From Lepidostoma basale (lineage: Eukaryota > Arthropoda > Insecta > Trichoptera > Lepidostomatidae): DNA of 64,000 nt. Location of the stretch: assembly GCA_022606425.2 (NCBI GenBank), contig JAHDVF020000067.1, positions 682,001 to 746,000 of the forward strand, given 5' to 3'. Both the position numbers and the translations under genes were made by a program. Under the pieces are notes generated by a model. The model ran no database searches. It worked only from the letters and a program-made list of their open reading frames with translations, and had not been told where the DNA came from. Positions 32,417 through 42,489 of the stretch are shown one piece after another (the stretch's first letter is position 1; each line of letters starts with the position of its first letter).

Positions 32417-32639
32417 ATTAAGGGCGTATTGTAGGTTATCTGGTATTGTAAAAATAGTACGTTATTCTTCGTACACCTTTAAACCATAAAATGTATATAA
32501 AAAATCAATATTATGTTATCAAATAACTAACCACATTTAATGCAACAAACAACACACATTACTCTTATATTCGTCTTTACTTGTGGATTCACATTTGGAG
32601 AAGAATAAATACAATTTGTATTTTTACAATAACACATAT

Positions 32640-33110
32640 AAAACCTGTATAAAACAATCATCCGAACAGTAGTGACCTATGGGTGTGAGGCGTGGACAAT
32701 GACAGCGAAATCTGCAGAGCGACTGGATACTTTTGAGAGAAGGGTGCTGCGCAGAATTCTGGGGCCTGTGAATGACGGTGAAGGCTGGAGAGTGCGGCAT
32801 AATGACGAGCTGTACAATATTTACAAAGCTCCCAGTCTCTCCACACAGGTCAGACTGAATAGACTGAGATGGGCCGGTCACGTGCAGAGGATGCCGTCAT
32901 CGCGAACCCCAAAAAGATTGCTGGAGTGGCACCCAGATGGTAGAAGACCAATTGGACGACCAAGGCTGCGATGGGAGGATGAAGTTGGGAGAGATGGAAC
33001 AAGATTGTTAAGAGTGTCAGATTGGAAGGTCGAAGCGGAGGACAGAAGGAGTTGGAGGCGAAGAATACTGGAGGCTAAGGCTCGATATGGGCTGTAGGGC
33101 CATCGAAGAA
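32640..33110 (+). pseudogene. LINE C-terminal fragment (third family), open frame
   Basis: An open frame of about 140 codons ends in a stop at 33095-33097: TYGCEAWTMTAKSAERLDTF, ERRVLRRILGPVND, WRVRHNDELYNIYKAPSL, LNRLRWAGHVQRMPSSRTP, GRPRLRWEDEVGRDGTRLL. It has no internal stop and ends with GAAGAAGACAATAA, so it is a recent but 5'-truncated insertion. It encodes only the region after the RT, so no enzymatic function is expected. Confidence 0.8.
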
Positions 33111-33369
33111 GACAATAACGCATAAAATTTTTCGCAGATATATTTGACCATTTTCGATGCATAAATTTTAACGTGAATTTACGATCAGCGTTTTTACTTT
33201 TTATACATTATTTTGTATTAATGACACTAGATTTTTTTATTACAATTGATAATTCCCTGGTACGGCCAAAAATGTCCCTCCAACATATTATTATGTATTG
33301 TATATAACTTACATTCATCCAAATATTTTCTATCATAGGCCAAGGAACAATAAATATTATAAAAATTAA

Positions 33370-33600
33370 ATTGATTTATTTATTGTTTCTTGAACAATGA
33401 TGTAAAACTCCATATTAAATCATTACTAAGAATGGAAACGTCAGTTTTCTAGAAGTTCTATTTTATTTTATGGGAATGACATGCATGACATGTACCTACA
33501 ATTGATAATGCCTTAGAAGGTCGAAACATGTCATTCCCATAAAATAAATATAAAACTTCTAGAAAACTGAAGTTTTCATTCGGATTAATAAAATTATTTT
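33370..33600. repeat. HH-2 palindrome, well preserved
   Basis: Outer arm TTGTTTCTTGAACAATGATG, then TTTTCTAGAAGTTCTATTTT. Right arm TTGATAATGCCTTAGAAGGT then CGAAACATGTCATTCCC (33503-33539). Stem II GCCTT/AAGG and GAAACATGTC are intact. Core reads TTGATAA, with A at G8. Confidence 0.7.
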
Positions 33601-33779
33601 GTATTCTTTTTAATTAAGAATCTTTAATGATTCCAGATTTTTGACAATTTAAATTAAGTTTAATGAATTTAACTGTTGGTGACATTTATGTTATATTCGA
33701 GATATTAATTTATACGAATTCATTCTTGATAGCCGTTTTTTCAAAAATAGAAATCAGCAAATAAAGTAAAACACTCGTA

Positions 33780-33870
33780 GACTTAATACGAATGAAAAAG
33801 TCTGTTTTCTAGAAAGTTTATTATAGTTTTAGGGGATTACATTTTTCGCCTTTCTAAAGCATTATGAAAT
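33780..33870. repeat. HH-2 arm
   Basis: AATGAAAAAGTCTGTTTTCT, GGGGATTACATTTTTCGCCT, CTAAAGCATTATGAAATGTC. Single arm, core decayed. Confidence 0.5.
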
Positions 33871-33894
33871 GTCTATATAGTAACAATGATCAAA

Positions 33895-34155
33895 TGTGTA
33901 GTAATTTAATAGTCCGTTGTTTTGGCCGAAACACTATGATACTTTAACATTTTAAAACAGTTAATGAATAAACTTTATTTTTATATTACAATTGTATTTT
34001 ATTTTACGCGACAGCTGTTTCATCAACCAATGTTGACATTATTAGGTGCTAATTAACATCATCTGGTGTTAATCAAACAGCTGTCACATAAAATAAAAAA
34101 AATACAATTGTGATATAAAAACAATGTTTATTCATTAACAGTATTGTATTTTGTT
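33895..34155. repeat. HH-3 palindrome
   Basis: Left outer arm TAGTCCGTTGTTTTGGCCGA. The inner arms TACGCGACAGCTGTTTCATC and TTAATCAAACAGCTGTCACA carry the HH-3 stem III ACAGCTGT. The plus core is decayed (ATCTGGTG ... CAAAC). The minus arm reads GATGAAACAGCTGTCGCG (34009-34026) with stem II remnants. Confidence 0.6.
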
Positions 34156-34159
34156 TTCT

Positions 34160-35230
34160 ATACTTCCCTTTTACTTTTCATATATTTCTTTTAAAATTAA
34201 AAAATCTAAGTAAATTACGCTTCCATGTATTTATAAATATTATATAAAATTGAAGCATCATGCAAAACAATATTAAATTTCATTGTAAGTATTTCAAGTA
34301 AAATATTGATTGATTGCTGCTTCATTAAGAGCATTGACATCTTTATTACTTTACTCGCAGGTCAAGGAACGATAAAAAAGTTTTCTAAGACATAAAGGAT
34401 ATTAAAATTCACCTAACGATGCGAACGAAGAGTGTTTTTTTTTTGTTTAGAGTAGGAATTCTTAGTGTAATGGAGATGCGGTGTCTATTTACTGAGAATA
34501 TTTAATTTAAGAAAATATAAGATTCTCGCGTTCCTGGGGTAGTTTGGAGCTGGAGATCGCTTATTAGATGAGTTTTTTGTTAATAGAAGGCGAAGACTAC
34601 AGCGTTGAGAAATAACATCATGAATATGATTATGAATGAGTTTCGCGAAAAATCTTTCCAAGTTTACTGGCGTTTCGAGGGTGATGAACTCAAAAGAAGG
34701 AAATATTATGATAGCTATTTCCACGTGTATATTAGTTTCATGGCTAAAATAACATTATATCAGGATAACAAAATATAAAGTCAATTAGATTTTTACAAAA
34801 TGGTTTTCATTGGATTATATGTACCTTTTTCATTTCATTTCATGTAATTTATTTTGATATAAATCACAAACATTACAGACATACAATTCCAAATCGTTTG
34901 CAATTACATTATAAAAAGAGAAGCATTAAAAAAAATTAAGCTTAAGAATAAGAAAAAATCATAACATTGATATTGCATCCCTGAGGCAACTCACACTATC
35001 ACGAAATATTTCCTATATACATATGCATGTTCTATTTTCGACATTGAAATAAATAACGAAGGGCAAGGAAATTTCTAAGTATATGAATAACGAATATATT
35101 TTTAGTTTTTGAACAGTGACATAAAAGCGACAATATATAAACCAACCAATCAAATCAATCAGTTTATTTTCTCAAAAGATATTACAAACAATAATCATAG
35201 TTTAAGACATCTATTGAGAACATGTAAAAT
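34160..35230. other. Nothing recognised
   Basis: A minus-strand frame at 34485-34724 shows no features. AT-rich. Confidence 0.4.
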
Positions 35231-35236
35231 ATAATA

Positions 35237-36520
35237 TTAGGTCCTTACATATGAAATTGGCGTTTTGCCGTACTGGCACCTTTGATCTCAAATATCTTCT
35301 CTTTGGTTAGGAATTTCAAATTCAAATTTATACAGCTATTTACTCAAGTATTTGTGTTTTGAAAATTACAATTAATTTGTTTTTTCCTCAATTGTTTTTT
35401 TTCTTTGCGTCACTCAGTTTACAAAATGGAAAACTTGAAATATCGCGTTATTTACGAGTACGAGTTCCACCGCGGCACCAGTGCTGCAGAAACGGCTCGA
35501 AGGATTAATGATGTGTATGGCGACGGTGCCGCGAAAGAAAACACAGTGCGTTTTTGGTTCCAACGTTTTCGTTCTGGTTATTTCGACCTGCAGAACAAGC
35601 CCCGTGGACGGCCGAAGACCAAAGTTGATAATGAAGAATTGAAGGCTATTGTGGAAGCGGATCCATCGCAAACCACGTCCGAGCTAGCTGCAGGCTGCGG
35701 TGTTAGTGATTAAACTGTTTTAATCCACTTGAAGCAAATTGGGAAGGTGAAAAAGCTTGAAAGGTGGGTACCTCACGAATTGAGTGAAGCAAATCAACAA
35801 ACGCGCGTTGACTGCTACGTTGCATTACTCAACCGGCACAATAATGAAGGGATTTTGAATCGAATCATTACCTGTGATGAAAAGTGGATCCTGTATGATA
35901 ATCGGAAGCGCTCATCGCAATGGCTGAACCCTGCCGAACCAGCTAAACCATGCCCCAAGCGAAAATTGACTCCAAAAAAGTTACTTGTGAGCGTTTGGTG
36001 GACTAGTGCTGGTGTCGTTCACTACAGCTTTCTTAAATCTGGCCAGACGATTACGGCAGATGTCTATTGTCAGCAACTGCAAAATATGATGGAAAAGCTA
36101 GCTGCTAAACAACCGAGGCTGGTTAATCGCTCTAGGCTCCTGCTGCTTCATGATAACGCTAGACCACACACTGCACAACAGACGGCTACCAAATTAGAAG
36201 AGCTTCAATTGGAATGTCTAAGACATCCACCGTACTCTCCGGACCTTGCCCCAACAGATTACTATTTTTTTCGAAATTTGGATAACTTCTTGCAAGGGAA
36301 AAAATTCAACTCCGATGGGGCAGTCCAAACCGACTTCAAAGATTTTATTGATTCTATGAATGGTTTTTTTAGTAAAGGGATCGATGAACAACCTATGAGA
36401 TGGCAAAAGTGCATAGATAGCAATGGTACATACTTTGATTAAATTAATATATTATATTTAAAAAAAATCAACTTTATGTTCCTCCCATACAAAACGCCAA
36501 TTTCATATGTAAGGACCTAA
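35237..36520 (+). mobile_element. Full-length mariner element, SETMAR/cecropia-like
   Basis: 31-bp perfect terminal inverted repeats (35237-35267 TTAGGTCCTTACATATGAAA..., and 36490-36520), flanked by TA at 35235-35236 and 36521-36522. The 1284-bp length is normal for mariner. It contains one transposase gene with a single premature stop. Perfect TIRs and an otherwise intact frame point to a young insertion. Confidence 0.95.
35426..36442 (+). pseudogene. Mariner transposase with one premature stop
   Basis: Cut-and-paste DNA transposase, 338 codons. N-terminal helix-turn-helix DNA-binding region (about 1-95, with VRFWFQRFRSG and KPRGRPKT), then the catalytic DD34D domain: D151 in ITCDEKWILYDN, D243 in LLLLHDNARPH, D278 in SPDLAPTDYYFF. 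WVPHELSE (about 115-122) is the linker motif. The C terminus is RWQKCIDSNGTYFD. Codon 96 is TAA (35711-35713). The rest is in frame without other damage. A C-to-T change from CAA would be enough to produce it, but that is inference. The protein resembles the transposase part of vertebrate SETMAR, but no SET domain is present, so domestication is not indicated. Confidence 0.9.
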
Positions 36521-36524
36521 TATC

Positions 36525-36780
36525 TAATACCAGGAACGTATAATTGATGGTTCGACTTTAGGAATAAAAGATACTCTTCAAAGTTAAGAGTGTTTGACTT
36601 CTGAACGTACTTTCCATTAAAGCGTTAAAGCCATAAAACCAAGTGAAATTAATCTAAATATCTATTATAAAGGAATTTGTAATGATTTTATATTTTCATA
36701 ATTTACAATGAACTTTAAAAAAGGAAATTCAATTAACAACATTTATATTTAGAAAAAACTAATCAATTATTTGAAAAAAC
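36525..36780. other. Nothing recognised
   Basis: AT-rich, no supported feature. Confidence 0.4.
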
Positions 36781-36905
36781 AAATAAAAAAATACGTCCGT
36801 TTACTAGTAGTTTTAATACATTTTATGGCAGTGACATCTTTCTCTCTGGTAGTTTTGGTAATCTATGGGAGTGACTCAATTCGCTTTTGTTGCTTTGGTC
36901 TCGTT
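36780..36905. repeat. HH-2 arm, degraded
   Basis: CGTCCGTTTACTAGTAGTTT, then TGGCAGTGACATCTTTCTC and a partial duplicate TATGGGAGTGACTCAATTCG. Hammerhead core lost. Confidence 0.4.
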
Positions 36906-37009
36906 TAGGTCAAATATTTGGAAAAAATACGGTAATTTTATAATGCTAAATGTTATTCTATATTCTGAATCGAATTGTAATTAAATGATCTGAATTTCAT
37001 TTTATAACC

Positions 37010-37225
37010 CTGAAATACGAGTGATCCGAAGGGTTATCTTAGGAATAAGCATAAGAGACAGTTTAAAGATTGGTCATGTTAGAAGTCGGAGGAATCAAAG
37101 TGCCCGTATGACTCGTTCTGTGTATGTGGAGGAAGCTAGAGAGGTGTGTCAGGATAGATGAATATGGCGGTTCATTATCTCTGCCTACTCCTGCGGGAAA
37201 ACAGCGTGATGGTTTGTTGTTGTTG
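37010..37225 (+). pseudogene. LINE C-terminal fragment
   Basis: GHVRSRRNQSARM-like, VYVEEAREVCQDR-like, final GGGAAAACAGCGTGATGG and a GTTGTTGTTGTTG tail (37213-37229). Confidence 0.6.
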
Positions 37226-37244
37226 TTGTTGATAAAATCAGAAA

Positions 37245-37560
37245 CGATATGCTGAGAGAAAAAACAAAGGACACTGATATCATCCACCAATTAGCGACTC
37301 TAAAGTGGCAATTGGCAGGTCACGTAGCCATAAGCTCGGACGAAAAATGGACAAAAAGACTTCCGATTTGGAGACCGCGGACGACAACGACAAGTTTAGG
37401 GCGACCGCAACTACGTGGAAGGATTCAAATTATTGTGAAACACAAAAAGGACTGCAGAATCGATTCCAGCTGGCAATTGGAAACATATTTTAGGACCAAA
37501 TTCCTATGTAAATTTTAAAACAAGTAAAACATAAAGAAGAAGAAGAAGAATAAGAAGAAA
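37245..37560 (+). pseudogene. RTE-type LINE C-terminal fragment
   Basis: KTKDTDIIHQLATLKWQLAGH (37260-37322), then SDEKWTKRLPIWRPR (37336-37380) and LGRPQLRGR, a diverged GH..R.....W..R..L.W.P.......GRP.....D domain. The end is degraded and leads into the purine tract. Confidence 0.65.
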
Positions 37561-37640
37561 AAGAAGAAAAAGAAGAAGAAAAAGAAGAAAAAGAAGAAAA
37601 AGAAGAAGAAAAATAAGAAAAATAAGAAGAAGATGTCTGG
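37530..37640 (+). repeat. GAA-rich purine tract
   Basis: AAGAAGAAGAAGAATAAGAA and similar units for about 110 bp with almost no pyrimidines apart from a few T. Probably an expansion of the LINE's GAAGAA 3' tail. Confidence 0.9.
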
Positions 37641-39030
37641 GGGAGACCTTACTCGGCGGAATCTATGGGCTGCGAAGAACAGAGAGAATTGTAGATGTTT
37701 GTGTTTTAACCACGGATAGCTCGATGGGTCACGACCTTCCGAAAAGAGGAAACAAAGAAAGAAGTGACGAAATATTTCTAAATGTTGAAGGGATCAAAAT
37801 TTTACGACACCTTCTGTTGTTTAACAACCATAAATTGTTTATACATTTTGATATCTTCGTGAAGTGATTTCAGTCTTTTGAATTTAGAAAAAGTTTTTTT
37901 ATGATGTATTTCAGCTTGAATTAGCACAAAAAAGGAATCTTATATTCAGGGTGTTCCACAGGGACAAGCCCTTCATAAACGCGTAATAGCTTATATCCTA
38001 AAAACGTGTCTCTAATGGGAAAAGGAAATTAACGTGGATTTTCACTTTCGAATAAAAAAGGTTTCTTGATTTTGGACCGAAGTAAAAGAGGCATGAATAA
38101 TGTATTTACAAAATCCTGAACTAATTGATATTTGTGACAATTGTAATGCATGGAAAAAAAATATAAGCTTAACTGTCAAGATCGTAATAATTTAATGTCG
38201 GTTTTGTCTAAGATCTAAACTGAAAATCGATTACGATTTTATGCTAAATAAGGGCATCTGTTGCACGAAATATGGTAATGAAAAGTTCAAGGTTTTTTCT
38301 TTATATTTTTAGAAGACGTATAATAATTATAATAGAATAATTATGTTTTGTTTAATTTCAAACAGTTTTCACTATATAATAGATTAAAAAAAAAGTTTGT
38401 TTATTTACGAAACACTTCGTGTTTATTTACAAAAACCCAAGTTTAAACACTGATAAATTTTTCACTACGAATTGTGAGAAAACTGAATTAATAATTTATA
38501 ATAAATGGGTTATTTTATCATATTACTTAAAAAAAACTATGATTTGTAGAATATAAATAATATTTTAATTACTGTACTAAATATTTGATACCCGTTCCCT
38601 CTTCTCATTAAAATATTTTTACAAATAATATTGTGGAAAATATTCGAAATTTCCTTACTAAAATGTGACAGAACTTGGTAATATCTTACACTATTTACGA
38701 CTAAATTTATTCACGATTCGTTTCATGACACGTTTTCGCAATTCGTGAATTAGTACGTTATTAATCATTGATGGCTAACTTCATCATGTCGCACTTCCGT
38801 AATAGAGTGCACGCGCCGATCTCATTTTTACCCTCAAATATAAACACAAATTACCTGAGCGTTAGTTGATTATGTTTTTAAATGTTTATTTTGTTCTACT
38901 TATTCGACTTATTTATATACTCGTACATTTAACACATCATATGCACGTAAATGCTTGGGTTAGAACTTTTTTGTTTCTGATTATTCACTCTTAATTAATT
39001 ATTCATCGTCAGTTCTTATTCTTTAATTGT
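37641..39030. other. Mostly unassigned
   Basis: AT-rich. I see no coding region, terminal repeats or RNA motif. Confidence 0.4.
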
Positions 39031-39034
39031 AAGT

Positions 39035-39400
39035 CTTCTTCTTCTTCTTTCTTCTTCTTTAACAGCCGTTGTCGTCCACTGCTGGACATAGGCCTCCCCC
39101 ATACTTCTCCATGTATGACATGTCATACGGGGGGTGGTTGGCATTACAACGCCACGCTTGCCAGACGGGTTGGCGAGGTGTCCTTCCACGTTAGCCTATG
39201 CATCAATATTATCCACCGAGGTTATTCACACTCGATCTCTAACATTTCACATAGTTTCCAGGGGAGACAAAAGTCGAGGAGGTGTGGATAGGTACTTGGG
39301 ATCAGATCAATCCTCCAGCGTAGCATGGCCATCACCACGGTGATGGCCATGCACCGCTCGAAGAGTCAATAGGATCCCCCTTACTCCCCCTTAATTGTAA
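39035..39400 (-). pseudogene. RTE-type LINE end, non-coding
   Basis: CCACTGCTGGACATAGGCCTCC is the (inverted) typical last coding bases of RTE-type LINEs. The CTTCTTCTTC tract at 39037-39060 is its tail. The following GC-richer stretch (CACGCTTGCCAGACGGGTTG) has no intact frame. Confidence 0.5.
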
Positions 39401-39424
39401 GTATGATATAGAATCGAGAGAAAT

Positions 39425-39495
39425 AAACCAGGAAAGAACTTTCTATTCTTTCTGCCTACCCCTTCGGAGAGACGGTGTGATAGTAAGTTATTTAA
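39425..39495 (+). pseudogene. LINE extreme 3' end
   Basis: CTTTCTATTCTTTCTGCCTA then CGGAGAGACGGTGTGATAGT: the final bases of the recurrent LINE. Confidence 0.5.
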
Positions 39496-39499
39496 TTAA

Positions 39500-39990
39500 T
39501 TATTCAAATGTTACGTAAACATGACACAAGTCTCGAACTATTGACAAACATTGCCCCGGGTATAGAATCGTTCTTAAATTATCCGTTATACGAACAAATA
39601 TAAACTAGAGAAACATGAGTGTACTTACCTAGTTTTGAAGACTTAAGTGAAGTTGAGGTGTTTCGAATGCCTTTGTGCCTTTCACTTTACATTGCTGAAC
39701 GGTCTTTGACGGTTCTATGTTCCTGTGGTGACTTAAGAACAAAAGTTCATTCCGTACATTACAAGCGAATATACCATACGTTTGTATGTATAGAAGTGAA
39801 ACTTGTAGATGACGAAACAAGGATAAAATTATAAAAAAAGCTGCTCGCGCCGAAGAGAAGAAGGTGAACGAGGCAGTGCAATTGTTTTCTATTTTTGTAG
39901 TTATCAATTTGAATTATTTTTATCATTATTATTTTGTTGCATATTATTATGGCGCGTGCAAAAACGATGTAAAGGGTATAGCTGTCATTT
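39500..39990. other. Unassigned
   Basis: Overlapping frames on both strands (39619-39907) have no recognisable features. Confidence 0.35.
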
Positions 39991-39992
39991 TG

Positions 39993-40085
39993 AGTCTCGT
40001 ATCATGTGTTAGGTAGCATGTTTATCGCCATTTTATTATCACGTGAATTCTGCACCAGACTCAAGGCAGTGCGACAATCTAATAT
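39993..40085 (-). mobile_element. SINE-A copy, 3' half
   Basis: Minus strand: ACTGCCTTGAGTCTGGTGCA, GAATTCACGTGATAATAAAA, GGCGATAAACATGCTACC. No tRNA-like head. Confidence 0.7.
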
Positions 40086-40262
40086 TTTCATTTGTTACTC
40101 TATCAAATATACCAGTTTATTTGAGATAGTAGCTCCAACCGGTTTTACTCTGTGGCGAGCTCGAAAACAAAAGCAAAAACTTACTTTTTTTAAAGCCCTA
40201 AGGAAGCTCGCTACAGAGCTTAACAGGTTGGTACTACTAACTTAAATAAATTGAAACTTTCA
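40086..40262. repeat. HH-4 palindrome, degraded
   Basis: Minus arm: GAGTAAAACCGGTTGGAGCTA. Plus arm (40197-40232): CTAAGGA, A, GCTC-GCTACA-GAGC, TTAAC, AGGTTGGTACTAC. The alignment to intact HH-4 is clear, but both cores are mutated. Confidence 0.5.
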
Positions 40263-40269
40263 TAAGAAG

Positions 40270-40460
40270 CACTTAATTTGTGGTGTGACATTATTAAACA
40301 AAATAACAATACACTTTAAGTAATTTGTATTAACACCATTTTATTTGGTAACACCAACCGGTTTCGCTCCCGCCGGAGCTTCGTCGGAAGCGAAACCGGT
40401 AGGTGTAACCAAAAAAGCGGTGTTAATACGAATTACTAAAAGTGTATTATTATTTTATTA
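40270..40460. repeat. HH-4 palindrome
   Basis: Outer arms TTTGTATTAACACCATTTTA and GGTGTTAATACGAATTACTA. Minus-strand motif (about 40358-40390): CCGACGA, A, GCTCC-GGCG-GGAGC, GAAAC, stem III ACCGGT, GTT site. Plus-strand half: GCTTC-GTCG-GAAGC (stem II), GAAACCGGTA. The two motifs share the central sequence. Confidence 0.7.
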
Positions 40461-40464
40461 AAGA

Positions 40465-41100
40465 AATTGGTTTATACTAAATGAAAAGGTGTTCAATTTT
40501 ATTTTCAAATATAAAATAATCATACATTCATTTAAGAGATATCATGTCTACTGTATATTTTCTACTTTTATCCTTATTTTGCCGATGCTTTACTTCCATA
40601 TATAATATTATATACAGGTTTACTTTATACCATTAATATGATGAAAGTGAATTTAGACACAAAAAAACATTATAGATGAAATCTTCGATTTGCTACCTAT
40701 TCATCAATCATAAGAGATTTCATGTTATCGGGGAGGATTGAAAATATTTTGTTACCAGTAAACGGCGTATAAATGGAACTTGAACGAGCGGTATATTGTT
40801 TCCAGACCTTTTACCCGTGTTTTCTCCCGTTCCCCTTTCCATACTTATCTCACTTGACAGCTTGGAAAAGGTCAGTGGCATACGTCCATTTATATCTGAC
40901 TTTGCGCTTTCAAAAAATAATTTCAGGATAGAAACGATTCTGAAAACTGAGGCACGAAAATTGTTTTGAGTATTTAATGACTATGCTTAAACCCCAATTT
41001 TTATAATAAGGTTAATAATGTATAATAAAAACATCTAAATTTAATTAAATTCTAGTAAAATATCTTATAGACTCATTTTATAATTCTCATTTCATAACTG
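40465..41100. other. Mostly unassigned
   Basis: A short LINE remnant (AAGAGATATCATGTCTACTG at about 40534) and a possible small inverted pair GTATAAATGGA / TCCATTTATAT (40769 and 40886) are the only items seen. Confidence 0.35.
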
Positions 41101-41104
41101 TTAA

Positions 41105-41345
41105 TTCAAAAACTTTGTTTTATATCACAAATTGTATTTATTTTACTTTACGACAGCTATTTCATCAACCAATGTTGACATTGTACATTTTTGTAACACC
41201 TGATGATGTCAATATTGGTTGATAAAACAGCTGTCGTAAAGTAGAATAAATACAATTTGTGATATAAAACAAAGTTTTTGAATTAACAGTTATAAAATGT
41301 TAAAATATCCGAGTGTTTCAGCCAAAACAATGGACTATCTGATAG
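41105..41345. repeat. HH-3 palindrome
   Basis: Inner arms TACGACAGCTATTTCATCAA and TTGATAAAACAGCTGTCGTA. Plus-strand motif (41205-41237): CTGATGA, T, GTCAA-TATTGG-TTGAT (stem II), AAAAC, stem III ACAGCTGT, GTC. The GAAAC core has one change (G12 missing, A instead). Right outer arm GAGTGTTTCAGCCAAAACAA. Confidence 0.7.
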
Positions 41346-41639
41346 ACTCGATTGATTTTTCTTACTATATAATATTTATGTTGATGTAGTTACAAGTATG
41401 TAAAATTAAATATAAAACCAACATTTAAAATGTTCTTATCGCAAGAATGGATTCAGATTCACATTTTATTGATTCACGAATTAAAGATAGAGCAGTGAAA
41501 ATATTATTTTTCTTTTTCTTCTTTTATGTACTTTGTATATACAACACTATTAAAATAACATATCAGACACGTTTCGGAAAACTAGTCCTTCTACAGTGGT
41601 ACGTATTTAAAATATTAAATTAAATTCATCACACATCTC

Positions 41640-41815
41640 ACTTATCTTCCCTTCCATACCTCCTCTAATGCGGCACTCCACTCTCCTCTGTTCGCCCCCG
41701 CGGGCAAAGCGACTTGATGGGTGGCGGACCTCATCGCCGTCTCTAGGCATTGCCAGGATAGAGTAGTGTGGCGGTCCATTCTCTCTGCCTACCCCTACGG
41801 GGAAACCCCTATGGT
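41640..41815. mobile_element. Ends-only LINE with 5' inversion
   Basis: 41640-41747 is the LINE 5' region in minus orientation (plus strand shows CTCCACTCTCCTCTGTTCGC and CTCATCGCCGTCTCTAGGCA). 41748-41815 is the 3' end in plus orientation (GCCAGGATAGAGTAGTGTGG ... CTACGGGGAAACCCCTATGG). Opposite orientation of adjoining halves is the product expected from twin priming. Confidence 0.65.
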
Positions 41816-41836
41816 TTGTTTGTTTAAAATATTATG

Positions 41837-41878
41837 TATCACTGAAGAAGGACTGGTTGTCCGAAACATGTCTGAAAT
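41837..41878 (+). ncRNA. Hammerhead motif, HH-1, all core residues present
   Basis: CTGAAGA (41842-41848), extra A, stem II GGAC-TGGTT-GTCC, GAAACATGTC (41863-41872). Stem I can form: TATCA before the core against TGAAAT after the cleavage site (three pairs, a mismatch, then two more). Cleavage predicted after C41872. Confidence 0.7.
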
Positions 41879-42089
41879 GTAATTTTAATAGTGTTGAATA
41901 TACAAAGTATATAAAAAGAGATAAATAAAGCATTATTAACGTTTATACGAAAAATAAAAATATTATTAACGTTTTTAAGGTCGCTCGTAAGAAAAAATAC
42001 GGTTATGAAGATATAATTGATATAAATGAAGATATAAAAAATAGTGATGAAAATATAACACAATATCGATCGATAGTATAATAAAGGGT

Positions 42090-42270
42090 TTGGGGGGCAC
42101 AGACGAGGATGTCGCCTTCAGACTTTTGTAATGCTTTGTCTTGTATGGCGTTTAATACTTAGTTCGAGAAAGCTTAAATACAAAATATTTTGCAGCATCG
42201 TGAAAAGCGTATTGCTGTACGGATGCGAGACTTGGAAATCTACAACGGACGTAATTGGTAAACGTAACTC
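42090..42270 (+). pseudogene. LINE RT fragment
   Basis: One frame reads SIVKSVLLYGCETWKSTTDVI (42194-42256), the conserved YGCETWK motif after the RT thumb. Same family as 15790-16465. Truncated on both sides. Confidence 0.65.
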
Positions 42271-42299
42271 CAAAAGCTATTTACCATACACTCAGTTCA

Positions 42300-42480
42300 T
42301 GGGCTTTTAAAAAGAAGTTCACTTTAAATAATTATTTAATAATTACTTCCACTTTTTGTCTTTATTTCGACAACCAGCCAGTCGATGCAAGCTAGTCTGT
42401 CGAAACCGGTCGCAGTCTAAATAAAATCAAAAAGTGAAAGAAGTTAATAAAAAAAATTTAATTATTATTTAATATGTTTT
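42300..42480. repeat. HH-5 palindrome
   Basis: Arms TTTGTCTTTATTTCGACAAC and TAAATAAAATCAAAAAGTGA. Plus strand holds CTGTCGAAACCGGTCGCAGT (GAAAC, ACCGGT, GTC). The CUGANGA core is not recognisable. Confidence 0.5.
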
Positions 42481-42489
42481 TATTAAGAA

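Larger units (their letters stand above)
41505..41935. repeat. HH-1 palindrome with nested inverted LINE derivative
   Basis: Left arm TGTACTTTGTATATACAACA and a minus-strand hammerhead near 41570-41600 (CTGTAGA, A, GGAC-TAGTT-TTCC, GAAACGTGTC, core A6 changed). The right-arm hammerhead 41842-41872 is intact. An ends-only LINE derivative is inserted at 41640-41815. Confidence 0.75.

Noticed and set aside
32672..33097. Host gene of about 140 codons
   Set aside because: The frame is intact but encodes the C-terminal domain of a LINE polyprotein (YGCEAW, RWAGHVQRM, GRPRLRW) with a GAAGAAG tail. It is a young truncated insertion.
35426..36442. Domesticated SETMAR-like gene
   Set aside because: The protein resembles the mariner part of SETMAR, but perfect TIRs, TA target sites and a premature stop show a plain transposon insertion.
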